Origin: Bacteroidales bacterium
Lineage (GTDB): Bacteria > Bacteroidota > Bacteroidia > Bacteroidales > P3
Length of the DNA stretch: 6,600 bases
Assembly: GCA_017632095.1 (NCBI GenBank)
Contig: JAGBSA010000176.1
Coordinates: 1-6,600, forward strand
Reading direction: 5' to 3'
Below the pieces are notes generated by a model, which was given only the letters and a program-made list of their open reading frames with translations, did no database searches and had not been told where the DNA came from. This document shows, piece after piece, positions 5,800 through 6,600 of this stretch. The number at the start of each line of letters is the position of its first letter. Position 1 is the stretch's first letter. Made by a program: the position numbers and the translations under genes.

Positions 5800-5904
5800 A
5801 TTCTTGATTTCAGTCTAACGAAACGGCGTTTTAATTTTTTCTTTCTTCGTTTTAGAAAATTAAAATCAAGTTTCAGAAAATTAAAACGAAGACTTATTTC
5901 ACCC
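5800..5904 (+). repeat. Second tandem array of degenerate 21-bp units, upstream of hydF
   Basis: Unit starts at 5800, 5821, 5842, 5863 and 5884 are all 21 bases apart. The clearest are AAATCAAG-TTTCAGAAAATTA (5863) and AAACGAAG (5884), with AAACGGCG at 5821. The half-unit TTTTAGAAAATTA (5850-5862) matches TTTCAGAAAATTA (5871-5883), and TTTCAG recurs in phase at 5808. The 5863 unit agrees with the 1782 unit of the first array at about 17 of 21 positions. The two flanking units (5800, 5821) are weak. The rest of the 5701-5980 gap holds the hydF leader and promoter and the terminator of the right-hand gene. Confidence 0.75.
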
Positions 5905-5920
5905 AAAACCAAGAAACAAC

Positions 5921-5960
5921 AAAACGCAAGGCTCATTTCGAATCACGAGTCTTGCGTTTT
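5921..5960 (-). terminator. Hairpin terminator of the type IX cargo gene, probably bidirectional
   Basis: AAAACGCAAGGCTC (5921-5934) pairs with GAGTCTTGCGTTTT (5947-5960): 14 pairs including one G-T (G-U in RNA) and a 12-base loop. It begins 20 bases past the stop of the minus-strand gene. Reading minus, the stem ends in a T run (TTTTGTTGTTT); reading plus, in TTTTTCTTTTT. The A/T-flanked symmetry allows termination in both directions. Confidence 0.9.
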
Positions 5961-5980
5961 TCTTTTTCCGACTTCAAAAA

Positions 5981-6600
5981 CTATTGAACGACTAATTTCT
6001 TTTCGGTTGTTCCTTTTGCAGTATTGATTTTCACGATGTAAGTTCCGCTTGCAAAATTATCAACTATTATTTCTGTCTCAAAGTAATTTACGTCTTTCTC
6101 TAAGACTTTTTTACCCATCATATCGAAGACTTGAATGTCTTTTATGGTGTAATGGCTCATCACCTTGAAGATGTCCTTTGCTGGATTAGGAAATACGTAG
6201 CACATCTTTTCCAATTCGACTTCCGTAAGCTGACTGCTTTCTTGCGGAATCATGATTATAGGCACCATTGCTATGTATATATTCTGCCAAATCTCATAAA
6301 CAGGATCGTCTGCGAAGTTTATCCACTCTCCCTCTCGCTTTAAGAACTTTGGAACGCCAGAAACACACAGCGGAATATGATCATCAGAATCAAATTGTTG
6401 CATATACTCAATATATGCTTGATAAGCTGCTCCGGGTTTATATGGATTAAGGATGAAATCGTTATATCCGTTTTGAAAACGATTAATTAATCCCATAAAT
6501 ATAGTGTCATAATGCAATCCTGCTTGATATGGTCCCCCGAAAGCATTGATCGAATCTCTTATACAAGGACTATAAACATTGCAAGTATGAATCACCCTAA
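5981..6600 (-). CDS. Secreted protein with type IX secretion sorting domain, 3' part only
   Basis: The frame is open to the window edge, so the gene begins outside; 205 residues are visible. A GTG at 6595 is an internal Val codon, not a likely start. The last 72 residues are a type A C-terminal sorting domain (Por secretion tail): YVFPNPAKDIFKV, then IQVFDMMGKKVLEKDV, then the ASGTYIVKIN...G.TEKKLVVQ end. Such tails direct export across the outer membrane by the type IX system, after Sec export, and are usually cut off as the protein is attached to the surface or released. The part before it (about residues 1-120) holds Cys-containing and Tyr-rich sequence (GLHYDTIFMGLINRFQNGYNDF, in part) and VYEIWQNIYIAMVPIIMIP; I do not recognise a domain there. 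Cargo may be an enzyme or adhesin; that cannot be told here. Confidence 0.85.
   Translation of the reverse strand, partial: RVIHTCNVYSPCIRDSINAFGGPYQAGLHYDTIFMGLINRFQNGYNDFILNPYKPGAAYQAYIEYMQQFDSDDHIPLCVSGVPKFLKREGEWINFADDPVYEIWQNIYIAMVPIIMIPQESSQLTEVELEKMCYVFPNPAKDIFKVMSHYTIKDIQVFDMMGKKVLEKDVNYFETEIIVDNFASGTYIVKINTAKGTTEKKLVVQ

Noticed and set aside
5710..6027. Plus-strand open frame across the hydF promoter, second array and terminator
   Set aside because: Crosses a promoter and a strong hairpin and enters the sorting-domain gene; basic repeats follow from the array.

Overview
The window reads as chromosomal DNA of an AT-rich, anaerobic, amino-acid-fermenting member of the Bacteroidota, most likely order Bacteroidales. 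Four independent signs point there. A gene at the right edge ends in a type IX secretion C-terminal sorting domain. Two promoters fit the Bacteroidota -33/-7 consensus (TTTG ... TAnnTTTG). Translation starts lack clear Shine-Dalgarno sequences and sit behind A-rich leaders. A lysine-to-butyrate fermentation cluster lies near an [FeFe]-hydrogenase maturation gene. The species cannot be named from this sequence.

Layout. Positions 1-1616 (+) hold the end of an operon: the C-terminal half of an AtoD-type CoA-transferase subunit A, then kal (3-aminobutyryl-CoA ammonia-lyase) and kce (3-keto-5-aminohexanoate cleavage enzyme), closed by a rho-independent terminator at about 1652-1692. Everything else is on the minus strand. 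hydF (5700 to 4498) has its own promoter. Next comes a tightly packed unit, also with its own promoter: a DUF4810 lipoprotein, a DUF799/GNA1162-type envelope protein (overlapping by ATGA) and radA (1 base later). At the right edge is the 3' part of a secreted protein with a type IX sorting tail, followed by a strong hairpin terminator. Kce and radA are convergent.

Function. Kce makes 3-aminobutyryl-CoA and acetoacetate from a lysine-derived keto acid. Kal deaminates 3-aminobutyryl-CoA to crotonyl-CoA. The CoA transferase recycles acetoacetate with butyryl-CoA, releasing butyrate. HydF loads the active site of an [FeFe]-hydrogenase, which could dispose of fermentation electrons as H2 (inference). 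The DUF4810/DUF799 pair are envelope proteins of unknown job, usually found with a CsgG-like protein that is not next to them here. RadA processes recombination intermediates.

Most unusual are the two large intergenic gaps (1617-1886 and 5701-5980). Each carries a degenerate tandem array with an exact 21-bp period and the same core (AAACGAAG / AAATCAAG, often followed by TTTCAG or TTTTAG), in the same orientation. This looks like a dispersed intergenic repeat family and is the best candidate for something undescribed. Other points of note are a Gln in place of the usual cluster-binding His in HydF, a dyad inside the spacer of the lipoprotein promoter, and loss of the lipobox in the DUF799 protein.
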